NCBI RefSeq assembly: GCF_013393345.1
Contig: NZ_QJRF01000040.1
Span: 124,001 to 188,000, forward strand
DNA: 64,000 bases
Origin: Pseudomonas taiwanensis
GTDB lineage: Bacteria; Pseudomonadota; Gammaproteobacteria; Pseudomonadales; Pseudomonadaceae
Reading direction: 5' to 3'
Under the pieces are notes generated by a model that saw only the letters and a list, made by a program, of their open reading frames with translations, ran no database searches and was not told the DNA's origin. A program made the position numbers and the translations under genes. Shown one piece after another: positions 35,967 to 44,578 of this stretch (position 1 is its first letter; each line of letters begins with the position of its first letter).

Positions 35967-38429
35967 ATGACCCATCCTGATGAAGTATCGAAGGCGCCCG
36001 GCCTGCTTGTGCGCCCTCGCCTATTGGAGAACCTGGATTCTGGTCGACGCATTCGCCTGCTTTGCGCTCCGGCGGGGTTCGGCAAGAGCGAACTGGCCCG
36101 ACAGTTCGCTGCACGTCTGCCTCATTGCCCAGTGGTGTGGCTCGACCTGCACAGTGTTGAGAAAGGCCTTGAGAATCTCCGTGCCCAGTTCGCCGAGGCC
36201 CTGGACCTCGATGAACTGTCGCCATCGGTGGAAGAAGTACTGAAGCACCGACAACAGGGCCTCGTCGTGCTGGATGGCTACTGCCCGGAGAAAACCACGG
36301 ACAAATGGCTCGAGCACCTGTTCGAGCACTGCCCAACCACACTCCAGTGGCTGGTCTGCACACGTCGACTTCCCTCCTGGAGAGTCGGCAGGTGGCTGTT
36401 GGCCGACGAACTCACCCTGCTGGGTGCAGAGGAACTGGCGCTGACCGAAGCCGAGATAAAGCTGCTGCTCTCTCAGCTGAAGCTGAGCCGACGTATCTCC
36501 GCAGTGGAACTACAGCGACAGAGCGACGGATGGATAGCAGGCATCAGTCTGCACCTGTTGTCTCTGCGGTCGGGAGTCGACAGGCCCTTCGGCCTGCTAC
36601 ATCGCAATTCACTGGTAGAGGATTATCTTGACAGCGAAGTCCTGGAGCACCTGCCGAAGGAGATGCTCTCTCTTCTGCGCGTCATCGCCCATGCGCCATT
36701 CGTCGACGGCCCGCTCTGCGCATTCCTGGCCGATGATCCCATGGCCTTGCGCAAGCTGCGTAGCGAGCAGTTTTTCCTGCGTCGTCTACCGGGCTCCACG
36801 GACCACTTCACTCTGTTCGCACCGCTGAAGCGACTTCTGCAAGAGCGCTATCCCGACCAGGCCCCTCCCTTGCTCGCCGCTAGCCAATGGCTGCACCTGG
36901 CCGGCGCCCACGTCGAAGCCTTCCGCTACGCGCTGGCCATCCCGGACGCCTCACGCGCGCTGGTCTCAATGGGCCAGATCGCCACACGGGAGCTGCTCAT
37001 CGGGCAGAACCTGAACTACCTCCTGGAAGGTATCGATCAGCTCGGCATCGCCTGGATCGAGCAGAACCCGCAAGCTCTGGAAGTCGTTTCCAGGGCCCTG
37101 CTGCTAGGGGGACGCCTGGAACAGGCCGAGCGCACCATCCAGCTCATCGCAGAGCAAGACTTCGACCTGCACCTTGCCCTGAGCGCCGAGCTGGCTCTGC
37201 ATCAGGGGCACGCGCAGGAGGCGCAGAGAATTGGATGCCGAGCTCTGGACCGCCTCGCTAGAAATGAGCGCTGGGCGCAGATGATTCTCTGCTTCTCATG
37301 CCTGACGCGTGCCAGCCTGACCATGGGTGACGTCGTGACGGCCAAGCGCCTTCAACACCAAGGTATCGAGCTTTCCCGCCGCAAGGGAGAAACGCTGTTC
37401 GAGTGCCTGCTGATACTGGACGAAGTGCTGATCGAGGAACTGGCCGGCAATCTGCCTCGGGCCCTGCAGGCCCTGGACCAATTCGATCAACTATTGGTCC
37501 AGGGCCCGGACTCGGCACTCCTGCAAGGTGCGGCGTTGATCCGGCGCGGCTGGCTCCTGATCCTGACGGGACAAGAGCGGCAGGCTCGCGAGGCCTTGGA
37601 AGAAGGTCTGTTGCTCTCCTGTGCAAGCCGTAATCCGGTGGCTTGCCACGCCCCGGCGATACTTGCGCAGCTCGATGCCAACAATGGCGACTTCGCAACT
37701 GCACAACAGCGACTAGCGGATGCGCAACGACTGATGCACTCCTGGAACGTTGCCGAAGTGATTTACAGAGGCGTCCTCGACCTGTGCACCGCCAGGATCT
37801 GGATGAAGGCCAATCACTACGAATCGGCATCCCGATTGCTCTCCCGCGTACGTGAGCAGTACGAAGGTGAGCATGCCCTCACACCGCCCAGTGCCTACCC
37901 CGACCTTTACGCCCTGGCGGGTTTCCTTCAAGCAGAAGTGCTGTGCTCCCGGGGTTCCTTCGGCGAGGCCAACACGCTGCTCGACCAACTGCTGCAACGC
38001 GCCGAGGGCAATGCTTTCAATATCATCGTCTGCCAGGCCCAGCATGCCTTGGCTGAAGTTGTCCGCCTGAGGGGGGATCTGCACAAGGCAGAACGGCTCC
38101 TGGCCTCGGCTGCCGCCATGGCCATAAGCCAAGGCCAACACAACCTGCTCATGGGAACCCATCTGGAAGCCATGGGGTCCAGCCTGCAAGCGGGGCCGGT
38201 CGCAGACTTGCAGACGGCCCCAGCGCCGGAGATCGAGCTGCTGAGCCGGCGCGAGTTGGCAGTACTCAGCCTGATCGCCAAGGGCTACTCCAACTTCGAG
38301 ATCGCAAAAATCCTCTCGCTCTCCCCTTACACCATCAAAACCCATGCCAAGCACATCAATTCAAAGCTGAAAGTCAGCAGCCGGACGATGGCGACGGCCC
38401 GTGCGAAAGCCCTTGGGCTTCTGCTCTGA
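35967..38429 (+). CDS. Large LuxR-family (LAL/MalT-like) regulator
   Basis: An 820-aa regulator of the LAL type: an N-terminal NTPase with Walker A APAGFGKSE (about 36-44) and Walker B-like GLVVLDGY, a helical TPR-like middle, and a C-terminal LuxR helix-turn-helix (SRRELAVLSLIAKGYSNFEIAKILSLSPYTIKTHAKHI, about 756-795). ATG at 35967 is chosen since it puts the family motif LLVRPRLLENL at the N-terminus. It lies between two promoters that share a conserved dyad block, so it probably activates the DUF1302 and PhyH2 operons in response to an island metabolite. Confidence 0.88.
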   Translation: MTHPDEVSKAPGLLVRPRLLENLDSGRRIRLLCAPAGFGKSELARQFAARLPHCPVVWLDLHSVEKGLENLRAQFAEALDLDELSPSVEEVLKHRQQGLVVLDGYCPEKTTDKWLEHLFEHCPTTLQWLVCTRRLPSWRVGRWLLADELTLLGAEELALTEAEIKLLLSQLKLSRRISAVELQRQSDGWIAGISLHLLSLRSGVDRPFGLLHRNSLVEDYLDSEVLEHLPKEMLSLLRVIAHAPFVDGPLCAFLADDPMALRKLRSEQFFLRRLPGSTDHFTLFAPLKRLLQERYPDQAPPLLAASQWLHLAGAHVEAFRYALAIPDASRALVSMGQIATRELLIGQNLNYLLEGIDQLGIAWIEQNPQALEVVSRALLLGGRLEQAERTIQLIAEQDFDLHLALSAELALHQGHAQEAQRIGCRALDRLARNERWAQMILCFSCLTRASLTMGDVVTAKRLQHQGIELSRRKGETLFECLLILDEVLIEELAGNLPRALQALDQFDQLLVQGPDSALLQGAALIRRGWLLILTGQERQAREALEEGLLLSCASRNPVACHAPAILAQLDANNGDFATAQQRLADAQRLMHSWNVAEVIYRGVLDLCTARIWMKANHYESASRLLSRVREQYEGEHALTPPSAYPDLYALAGFLQAEVLCSRGSFGEANTLLDQLLQRAEGNAFNIIVCQAQHALAEVVRLRGDLHKAERLLASAAAMAISQGQHNLLMGTHLEAMGSSLQAGPVADLQTAPAPEIELLSRRELAVLSLIAKGYSNFEIAKILSLSPYTIKTHAKHINSKLKVSSRTMATARAKALGLLL

Positions 38430-38804
38430 CCCAACGGAATCGACTTCGCCGACACGCCTGAGCTCGGCCATCGTGTCGGGCAACCGCGTCGCGGACGCCC
38501 TGGCCAACTACCCCAACTCGCTTATCACGGGCTGTCGCACGCCGTCGCCCAAGGGCGTCGACACGGCTCAGAAAGATGCTCCATCACAGCGCACCCGACT
38601 GACGGCCTGAACATCCTCCTGCCGGACTACTACGCCTCTTCGAAGCCGGAAAGAACGACGGCCCCCGGCCGGCGCCAGCGTGATGCCCCCCAGACCGGCA
38701 CTGCAGGGGGGTAATGGCAAATACCCACTTGGAGGCATTCACCTCGCCAGGTCATGTCTGGGAGTCTGGCTCCACCCCGACAAATAAATAGAAGGAGACA
38801 CCTC
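38430..38804. other. Promoter region of the PhyH2 operon
   Basis: About 375 bp with no gene. The distal half shows nothing recognisable; the proximal half holds promoter block B (38709-38773) and a good ribosome binding site (GAAGGAGA) before 38805. Confidence 0.6.
38709..38773 (+). promoter_or_regulatory. Conserved promoter block B (PhyH2 operon)
   Basis: Second copy of the block at 32554-32618. The dyad reads GGGTAAT-GGCA-AATACCC (38709-38726, one mismatch) and GAGG-CATTCA-CCTC is kept exactly. It ends 31 bp before the PhyH2 ATG, so spacing to the gene is conserved too. Confidence 0.7.
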
Positions 38805-39641
38805 ATGCTCATCGATCAATCGATTCGCGAAGCCTTTCGCAACGACGGCGCCGTCCTCATCGAGAACTGCCTCGACCAAACGGAACTGGCGCAGTGCTAC
38901 GAGGCGTTCAAGTGGAATGTCGCCAACCCGGGGCCGTACAAGTTCCAGGCGCTCGACGGGACCAAGCTGCAGACCCACATCGACAACGCCAACCCGGCCG
39001 TCAAGGACAAGTACGATGACCTGGTGATGTCACTCCCGTTCGGCAAGCTGTTCCAGGAGCTCTGGGGCTCGGAGCATGTCTGGTACTTCGCCGAGGAAGT
39101 GTTCGCCAAGGAAGGAGGCAAGAGCGGTCGCGGACCGTGGCACCAGGACACCGCGAACCTGCCCTGGGCCGGGGAGCACTGGGGCAATGCCTGGATCACC
39201 TTCCACAAGATCCCCAAGAAGAACTCCCTGGAGATCGTGCGTGGTTCACACCGCGGCATCCAGTACGACGGGGCCAGCTTCGCCAATGCAGAGGATCCGA
39301 CTGACCCGCTCTACGGTGACGGCTCCCTGCCCCGCCTGCCGCACATCGACAAAGACCTCGCAGAAGACCCCAACGCCTGGGACGTGCTTTCGTGGCCGAT
39401 CACGCCGGGTGATGTCGTCTTGCTTCACCCACACTCGCTACACGGGGGGGCCGCCGTCGATGCCGACTGCCCGGACCGCCACACGCTGGTGCTGCGCTTC
39501 TTCGGTGACGACGCCAGGTTCCGCTGCCTGCCGACATCGAACCCGAAATACGCACGCAACGGCGTCCTTTTCTCCGAAGAGATGGCCAAGCTCAACGAGG
39601 GCGAACCGTTCCGCTCGCCCATCTTCCGCCAGATCATCTGA
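38805..39641 (+). CDS. Phytanoyl-CoA dioxygenase (PhyH) family protein 2
   Basis: A 278-aa homologue of PhyH1 at 22630, with the same triad: His and Asp in WHQDTANLPW, a distal His in HPHSLHGG and a likely 2-oxoglutarate Arg in LVLRFFGDD. The start at 38805 has GGAGA eight bases before it; an upstream in-frame ATG at 38754 lies inside promoter block B. It leads an operon with Rid2, an MFS transporter, a 38-aa ORF and two flavoenzymes. Cytoplasmic, substrate unknown. Confidence 0.88.
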   Translation: MLIDQSIREAFRNDGAVLIENCLDQTELAQCYEAFKWNVANPGPYKFQALDGTKLQTHIDNANPAVKDKYDDLVMSLPFGKLFQELWGSEHVWYFAEEVFAKEGGKSGRGPWHQDTANLPWAGEHWGNAWITFHKIPKKNSLEIVRGSHRGIQYDGASFANAEDPTDPLYGDGSLPRLPHIDKDLAEDPNAWDVLSWPITPGDVVLLHPHSLHGGAAVDADCPDRHTLVLRFFGDDARFRCLPTSNPKYARNGVLFSEEMAKLNEGEPFRSPIFRQII

Positions 39642-39668
39642 CTGAACATCGCAAGGAGTATCTCGACC

Positions 39669-40073
39669 ATGAATCGACAGATGATCAACCCGCCACACAC
39701 CCAGGAACTCTACGACCGGCTTCACTTCTCACAAGCGACCCGTGTCGGTGATCTGATCTGGGCCTCCGGCCAGGTGGGAGTCGATCGGCTCACGCAGGCC
39801 GTGGGTGAAGGGATGGAGGCCCAGGCCAGGCTGGCGTTCGACAACGTGAAAAGCGTCCTCGAAGCTGCGGGCGCCAGCATGGCCGACATAGTCGAGCTGA
39901 TGACTTTCCATACCGATCTCCGGGGCGACATCCAGGAATTCATCAAGGTCAAGGATGAGTTCATCCCCGAGCGATTTCCCTCGTGGACAGGTATCGGCGT
40001 CAGCCAGCTCGCCCGCCCCGAGTTCCTGATAGAAATCCGCGTCGTCGCGGTGGCCGGCAGCGGTACCGACTGA
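39669..40073 (+). CDS. Rid family protein 2
   Basis: A 134-aa Rid protein, paralogous to 23478-23894. Core elements SGQVGVD, KSVLEAAGASMADIVELMTFHTDL and IEIRVVAVAG are kept, and the archetypal RidA Arg-containing motif is again replaced by PSWT. It follows PhyH2 by 27 bp, repeating the PhyH1-Rid1 arrangement, so the two proteins probably act on successive products of one pathway. Confidence 0.85.
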   Translation: MNRQMINPPHTQELYDRLHFSQATRVGDLIWASGQVGVDRLTQAVGEGMEAQARLAFDNVKSVLEAAGASMADIVELMTFHTDLRGDIQEFIKVKDEFIPERFPSWTGIGVSQLARPEFLIEIRVVAVAGSGTD

Positions 40074-40111
40074 TGCTGCCCTATGAGGCAGCCGCTGAGT
40101 AACGCTTTTAC

Positions 40112-40157
40112 GCACTGACGCCATTGCTGGCGCCTCAACGTCCGCGCGCGTCAGTGC
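40112..40157. promoter_or_regulatory. Long inverted repeat before the MFS gene
   Basis: Perfect 9-bp inverted repeat (GCACTGACG ... CGTCAGTGC) with a 28-nt centre that itself can fold. It sits in the 136-bp gap between Rid2 and the MFS gene and may be an attenuator, a processing hairpin or an operator. Confidence 0.45.
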
Positions 40158-40209
40158 AGCTTCATCAAGAAGACAACAGAACAAATACAAAACGCTGATG
40201 GAGACGAAC

Positions 40210-41685
40210 ATGAATCGCTTTGACGGCCCGGAGCAATCCGTCCCCCCCGAATACCCGCTGAACCTGACCGCGCGCCTGGACCGCCTGCCGGTAATGGCCA
40301 CTCACTATGTCTGGGCTCTGTTACTCGCAGCCAACCTTATGCTGGAGTACTACGACAACGCCATCTTCGCCTACTCGATACCGACCATCAAAACGCACAC
40401 CAACCTGAGCCTGGAGCAGATCGGCGTCATCAGCAGCGCCTTCTTCGTGGGAATGGTCATCGGAGCGCTGGTGGGAGGAAGGCTCTCGGACAAGTGGGGA
40501 CGCCGTTCGGTCCTCGTCTGGTCCACTGTCCTCTACTCCTTGGGAGCACTGGCGACAGCGTTCGCACCGAACTTCGAGATCATGCTGATCTCCCGCGTGG
40601 TTACGGGTATCGGCGTACAAGCGGCCACATCGGTCCTGCTTGTCTACATCGCAGAGATGTTTCCGAGCAAGTCACGTGGCCGCTTCGTGTCCATCGTGAC
40701 ACTGGGGTTCGTGGTCTCCGGAGTGGGGGCGGCGGCACTCGCCATGTTTGTTCTACCCCATGGGGGCCCCAATGCCTGGCGCTACCTGCTCATCGCAGGC
40801 AGTGTCGGTCTGCTGATCGCTCCCATTGTGCGTTTCGTCCTGCCGGAATCGGTCCGCTGGTATATCTCGCGAGGGCAGATCGACAGCGCCGAGAAGATCG
40901 TCCGCAAGCTGGAAGCACGAGCCTTGCGCAACGGCCCGCTGAGCGAACCACAGGTAGTGAACCTGGAAAGGATCAAGGAGCCTTCACTACCGCAGCTCCT
41001 GAGAAACAAGGCAGTGCTGCGCACCATGGCCGTCGTCACCCTGGGCTATTTCGGCTCGAGCCTGGCCTACTACCTGTTTGCGAACTGGGGTGTCTACGCA
41101 CTCATCCATGGCCTCCAATACTCCGAGGGCGATGCATACCAGACCATGTTCGTCTGGAACTTGGTCTATTGCGTCACACCGTTCCTCACCTACCTGTTCC
41201 TGGACCGGTTCGAGCGCAAGACAACCATCCTCGCCACCTCCATCCTCAGCGCGATACCGCTCGTGCTGCTCGGTCTCTCGACCAACAGCTCGGTGGTCAT
41301 AATCGCAGGCGGGGCTACTGCCATCATTACCGGGCTCGTCGTCAACGCCTACTACACCTATATCCCAGAAACCATTCCCACCCAATTGCGTGCCCTGGGC
41401 AGCGGGATCGTGATGTCCGGCGGCCGGTTCGGCGGGGCCGCCTCCGGTGTCCTGGGCGCAACGCTCTTCTCCGCCGGGGGGATCGAGAGCGTGATGCTCA
41501 CCGCAGCGGCCTGCTACATCATCTTCGCCATCCCCGTCGTCCTCTATGGGCCTCGTACCACGAAGCGTTCACTCGACCTGGTCACTGGCCGGGAGCTCGG
41601 CGCTATCAACGGTTCGCAGCCGGGCTCTGGAGCAAGCAGAACACTGGCCCCCCACCTGCCTGTCTCAAGAGGGAAAATTTCATGA
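40210..41685 (+). CDS. MFS transporter
   Basis: A 491-aa major facilitator with about 12 transmembrane helices. Loop 2-3 carries GGRLSDKWGRR (motif A), and the PESVRWYISRGQIDSAEKIV stretch after TM6 marks the sugar/organic-acid porter branch (compare PESPRWL). ATG at 40210 has GGAG at the right distance; 40198 is an alternative. It lies within the PhyH2 operon and overlaps a 38-aa ORF by ATGA, so it probably imports the amine or an intermediate. Confidence 0.88.
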   Translation: MNRFDGPEQSVPPEYPLNLTARLDRLPVMATHYVWALLLAANLMLEYYDNAIFAYSIPTIKTHTNLSLEQIGVISSAFFVGMVIGALVGGRLSDKWGRRSVLVWSTVLYSLGALATAFAPNFEIMLISRVVTGIGVQAATSVLLVYIAEMFPSKSRGRFVSIVTLGFVVSGVGAAALAMFVLPHGGPNAWRYLLIAGSVGLLIAPIVRFVLPESVRWYISRGQIDSAEKIVRKLEARALRNGPLSEPQVVNLERIKEPSLPQLLRNKAVLRTMAVVTLGYFGSSLAYYLFANWGVYALIHGLQYSEGDAYQTMFVWNLVYCVTPFLTYLFLDRFERKTTILATSILSAIPLVLLGLSTNSSVVIIAGGATAIITGLVVNAYYTYIPETIPTQLRALGSGIVMSGGRFGGAASGVLGATLFSAGGIESVMLTAAACYIIFAIPVVLYGPRTTKRSLDLVTGRELGAINGSQPGSGASRTLAPHLPVSRGKIS

Positions 41686-41798
41686 CCGATCTGTACGTCG
41701 CTGCGCTGCCTGAGGCCGCGCTCGCCAGCGTGACCGTGGCCTGGGCAGTGTGGCCAGGCAAAGCGTACACGCTGAAACATTCAAAAGAGGCAGAATGA
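41682..41798 (+). CDS. 38-aa ORF coupled on both sides
   Basis: A short frame overlapping the MFS stop (ATGA) and the next ATG (ATGA). Its ribosome binding site AGAGGGAAA lies inside the MFS gene. The product starts MTDLYVAALPEAAL and has a mildly hydrophobic centre (LASVTVAWAVW). The first residues resemble those of the amine oxidase at 43173 (MTDLYDVAV), so it may be a duplicated gene start kept for coupling, or a small subunit. Confidence 0.55.
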   Translation: MTDLYVAALPEAALASVTVAWAVWPGKAYTLKHSKEAE

Positions 41799-43129
41799 TG
41801 ACCCGACTCGATGACAAGTATCGAACCCTCGGCGGATGGGAAGAGAAGCCGAGGGACCTGCAGCCGGATCTCGAGGGCAACGTCACCGCGGATGTGGTGA
41901 TCGTTGGCGCTGGGCTGGCCGGGCTTTGCGCAGCCCTGGAGCTGGCCAGGCAAGGCGCCCGCGTGGTCGTCCTCGAACGTGAGTTCGCCGGCTTCGGCGC
42001 GAGCGGTCGCAACGCGGGCTATCTGGCTGGCGGGCAAGGGCTCGGATACGAGTTCTTCCTCAAGAAGATCGGCACCGAAAAAGCGAGACAGGTCGTCCAA
42101 TTCTACGAGGAAGGCGTCGCTTTCGCCGAAGCGAAGTTCAAAGAGTACGAAATCGACTGCGACTACCTTCAGTCGGGGTTGATCCGTGCAGGCATCGACC
42201 CCTCCCAGGAAAGGCGGTTGCGCGAAAACATGCAGATCGGCGCCGAGCTCGGCTGCGCTTCGGAGTTTCTGGATCAGGCCGATATGCGCGCGCGCGGCAT
42301 CCCTCCAGCGTTCCTGTTCGGTAGCTACGTGCCACGCGGCGGCACGCTCAATCCAGGCAAGTACGTCCTGGGACTGCGGCGTGCGGCGATTCGGGCGGGC
42401 GTGAAACTCCACGAGAACACGCCACTGCTGTCATACACCGAAGGTCCGGTCATCAAGGTGAACACTCCGCGCGGTAGCGCGAGCGCACCGCTGCTGATCT
42501 TCGCCACCAACGCCTATACGCCGCAGCTCGGTCTGCTCGCCAACAAGGTGGTGCCGTTGCGGGTCTCCGCAATCGAGACGGAACCTCTTTCGTCGGTGCA
42601 ATTGGCGGCACTGGGCTGGCCAGGGCGCGAAGGCATAACGACCGTGCACTGGACCATGGAAAGTCACCGCCTGACGGCCCGCAATACGCTCGTGTCGACC
42701 ACCAAGCGGCTGCGCTACGCCTACGGTTCAAAGACACCGAGTGAGCCTGAGCACCGTCACTACCACGCGCTGAGGGCTGCTTTGCATGAACGCTTCCCGA
42801 CCTTGAAGGGCATCCCCATCAGGAGCTGCTGGAGCGGCTACATCAGTTTTGCCAACGATACGTTGCCCGTCATCGGCACAACCGGGGCCAATCGGAACAT
42901 CTACTACGCCGCAGGATGTTCCGGTCATGGTCTCGGCACCCAGGGTCTAGTCGGACACATGCTCGCCGAGCGGATTGGAGGCATCGAGAACCCACTGCTG
43001 ACGATGCTGATGCACCACGAAACGCCATCGACATTGCCCGAGCCGCTGCGCTGGTGTGCCGTCAACGGGGCATTTGCCGCGGCCAACCGCATGGACGAAC
43101 GCCTCAATCGCAAAGTGCGCACCGCCTGA
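41795..43129 (+). CDS. FAD-dependent oxidoreductase 1 (DAO/PuuB-like)
   Basis: A 444-aa D-amino-acid-oxidase-fold flavoenzyme like gamma-glutamylputrescine oxidase. The FAD motif is DVVIVGAGLAGLCAALELARQG (about 33-54), followed by FGASGRNAGYLAGG, and the C-terminus has AAGCSGHGLGTQGL. No signal peptide. It is paralogous to 56368-57738 in the acyl-CoA operon. By family it oxidises a C-N bond, giving an imine or aldehyde; an N-acylated or glutamylated amine would be a plausible substrate, but no glutamylating enzyme is in the window. Confidence 0.87.
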   Translation: MMTRLDDKYRTLGGWEEKPRDLQPDLEGNVTADVVIVGAGLAGLCAALELARQGARVVVLEREFAGFGASGRNAGYLAGGQGLGYEFFLKKIGTEKARQVVQFYEEGVAFAEAKFKEYEIDCDYLQSGLIRAGIDPSQERRLRENMQIGAELGCASEFLDQADMRARGIPPAFLFGSYVPRGGTLNPGKYVLGLRRAAIRAGVKLHENTPLLSYTEGPVIKVNTPRGSASAPLLIFATNAYTPQLGLLANKVVPLRVSAIETEPLSSVQLAALGWPGREGITTVHWTMESHRLTARNTLVSTTKRLRYAYGSKTPSEPEHRHYHALRAALHERFPTLKGIPIRSCWSGYISFANDTLPVIGTTGANRNIYYAAGCSGHGLGTQGLVGHMLAERIGGIENPLLTMLMHHETPSTLPEPLRWCAVNGAFAAANRMDERLNRKVRTA

Positions 43130-43172
43130 GCGGTGCTCGCCCCTCATCTCCTCTCCACCTAGAGAAACTCAC

Positions 43173-44474
43173 ATGACAGATCTGTACGACGTCGCCGTGA
43201 TCGGTGCCGGTTTTGCCGGTGTGACCGCGGCCCGCGACCTGAGCATCGCAGGCCACTCGGTGGTGCTGCTCGAAGCACGCGAGCGCATCGGCGGACGCAC
43301 CCATCTGGGTGAAGCATTCGGCCGCCCGCTGGAGCTGGGCGGCACTTACGTACACTGGACCCAGGCGCATGTCTGGCGTGAACTCACGCGCTACGGTATC
43401 GGCCTGGTGACACCCCTGTCGATTGCCAAAGCCTACTGGCTGGCCGATGGCGAGGTGCACTGCGGAACCCCGGCTGAATTCACCCGATTGACCGACCCGC
43501 TCATCACCCGGTGCTTCGCCGATGCACGTGCGCACTTTCCACGGGTGGACCGCATCGAAGCGTGCAACGTTAGCGCGGTTGACCAGCAAACTATCGGCGA
43601 CCGGATCGACTCGATGAACCTTTCCGCCTATGACCGTGATCTCCTGGTCAACGTAATGGCGACGCTAATCGGCTCCGAGAGCGAACAGGGGCTTGCCCAG
43701 TTCCTGCTCTGGAGCGCGATCTATTTCGGCGACTGGAAAGCCTTCATGGAAGTGGCCGGGCACTGGCCGATCGACGGTGGAACCGGACGACTGCTCAACG
43801 CGATGGCCGCCGACTCGAAGGCCGAGCTCCTCCTGAGCACGCCGGTGACTGCGGTCGAGGACAACGGGGACCAAGTCATAGTGACCACCCGTGACGGGCA
43901 GCGTATCCAGGCGCGGCATGCCGTCGTGGCACTCCCTCTCAACACCCTGGACGACGTCTCCATCGAACCGCCGCTTGCTCAACCTGTGCGTGCCATGATC
44001 GAGCAGAAACACCCGATCATGCCCAGCAAGATCTGGGCGAGGGTCAAGGGCGAGATCGAGGCCTTTCTCGCCCACGCCCCGGTCGGCAAGCATCCCATCA
44101 GTACCGCCCGGGCCGAATGGCGCCACAATGGCGACACGCTAGTGGTGTGCTTCTGCTCGGATGCGTCGGCACTCGATGGCAATGACCCTGAGGCCGTGCA
44201 ACGCGCACTGCGGGTCTTCGTCCCGGATATCGAAGTGCTGGAAACCGCTTGGCATGACTGGGCAAGCGATCCCTTCTCACAAGGCGGATGGGTTCATCAC
44301 CGGCCTGGCAACCTGACCCAGGTGGTTCCACAGATGCGAAGGCCCCACGGCCGAATCCATTTCGCAGGCGGGGACATCGCGGCGATAGGTGTCGGAGGTA
44401 TCGAGGGTGCCATCGAGACTGGCGCCAAGGCTGCCTGTGACATTGCTCGCGCATTGGGTAGCGCAGACCATTGA
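43173..44474 (+). CDS. Cytoplasmic NicA2-like flavin amine oxidase
   Basis: A 433-aa amine oxidase beginning directly with its FAD motif (DVAVIGAGFAGVTAARDL), so it has no signal and is cytoplasmic. EARERIGGRTHLGEAFG, GGTYVHWTQAHVWRELTRYG and a C-terminal HFAGGDIAAIGVGGIEGAIETG follow. The YVHW-xx-HVW stretch resembles nicotine oxidoreductase NicA2 from memory. Unlike the exported pair it has no cytochrome gene behind it, so it may use oxygen or another acceptor. It follows the DAO-like oxidase by 43 bp in the PhyH2 operon. Confidence 0.85.
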   Translation: MTDLYDVAVIGAGFAGVTAARDLSIAGHSVVLLEARERIGGRTHLGEAFGRPLELGGTYVHWTQAHVWRELTRYGIGLVTPLSIAKAYWLADGEVHCGTPAEFTRLTDPLITRCFADARAHFPRVDRIEACNVSAVDQQTIGDRIDSMNLSAYDRDLLVNVMATLIGSESEQGLAQFLLWSAIYFGDWKAFMEVAGHWPIDGGTGRLLNAMAADSKAELLLSTPVTAVEDNGDQVIVTTRDGQRIQARHAVVALPLNTLDDVSIEPPLAQPVRAMIEQKHPIMPSKIWARVKGEIEAFLAHAPVGKHPISTARAEWRHNGDTLVVCFCSDASALDGNDPEAVQRALRVFVPDIEVLETAWHDWASDPFSQGGWVHHRPGNLTQVVPQMRRPHGRIHFAGGDIAAIGVGGIEGAIETGAKAACDIARALGSADH

Positions 44475-44578
44475 CCGGACCTGTTGTCGATGGGACTGGC
44501 GTAGTGTAAGGCCGCCGTCCCATCGCATCCCCGCATGGGGCTTCACAAAAGAATTGCCAGTTCAGGAAGAAATTCGCC

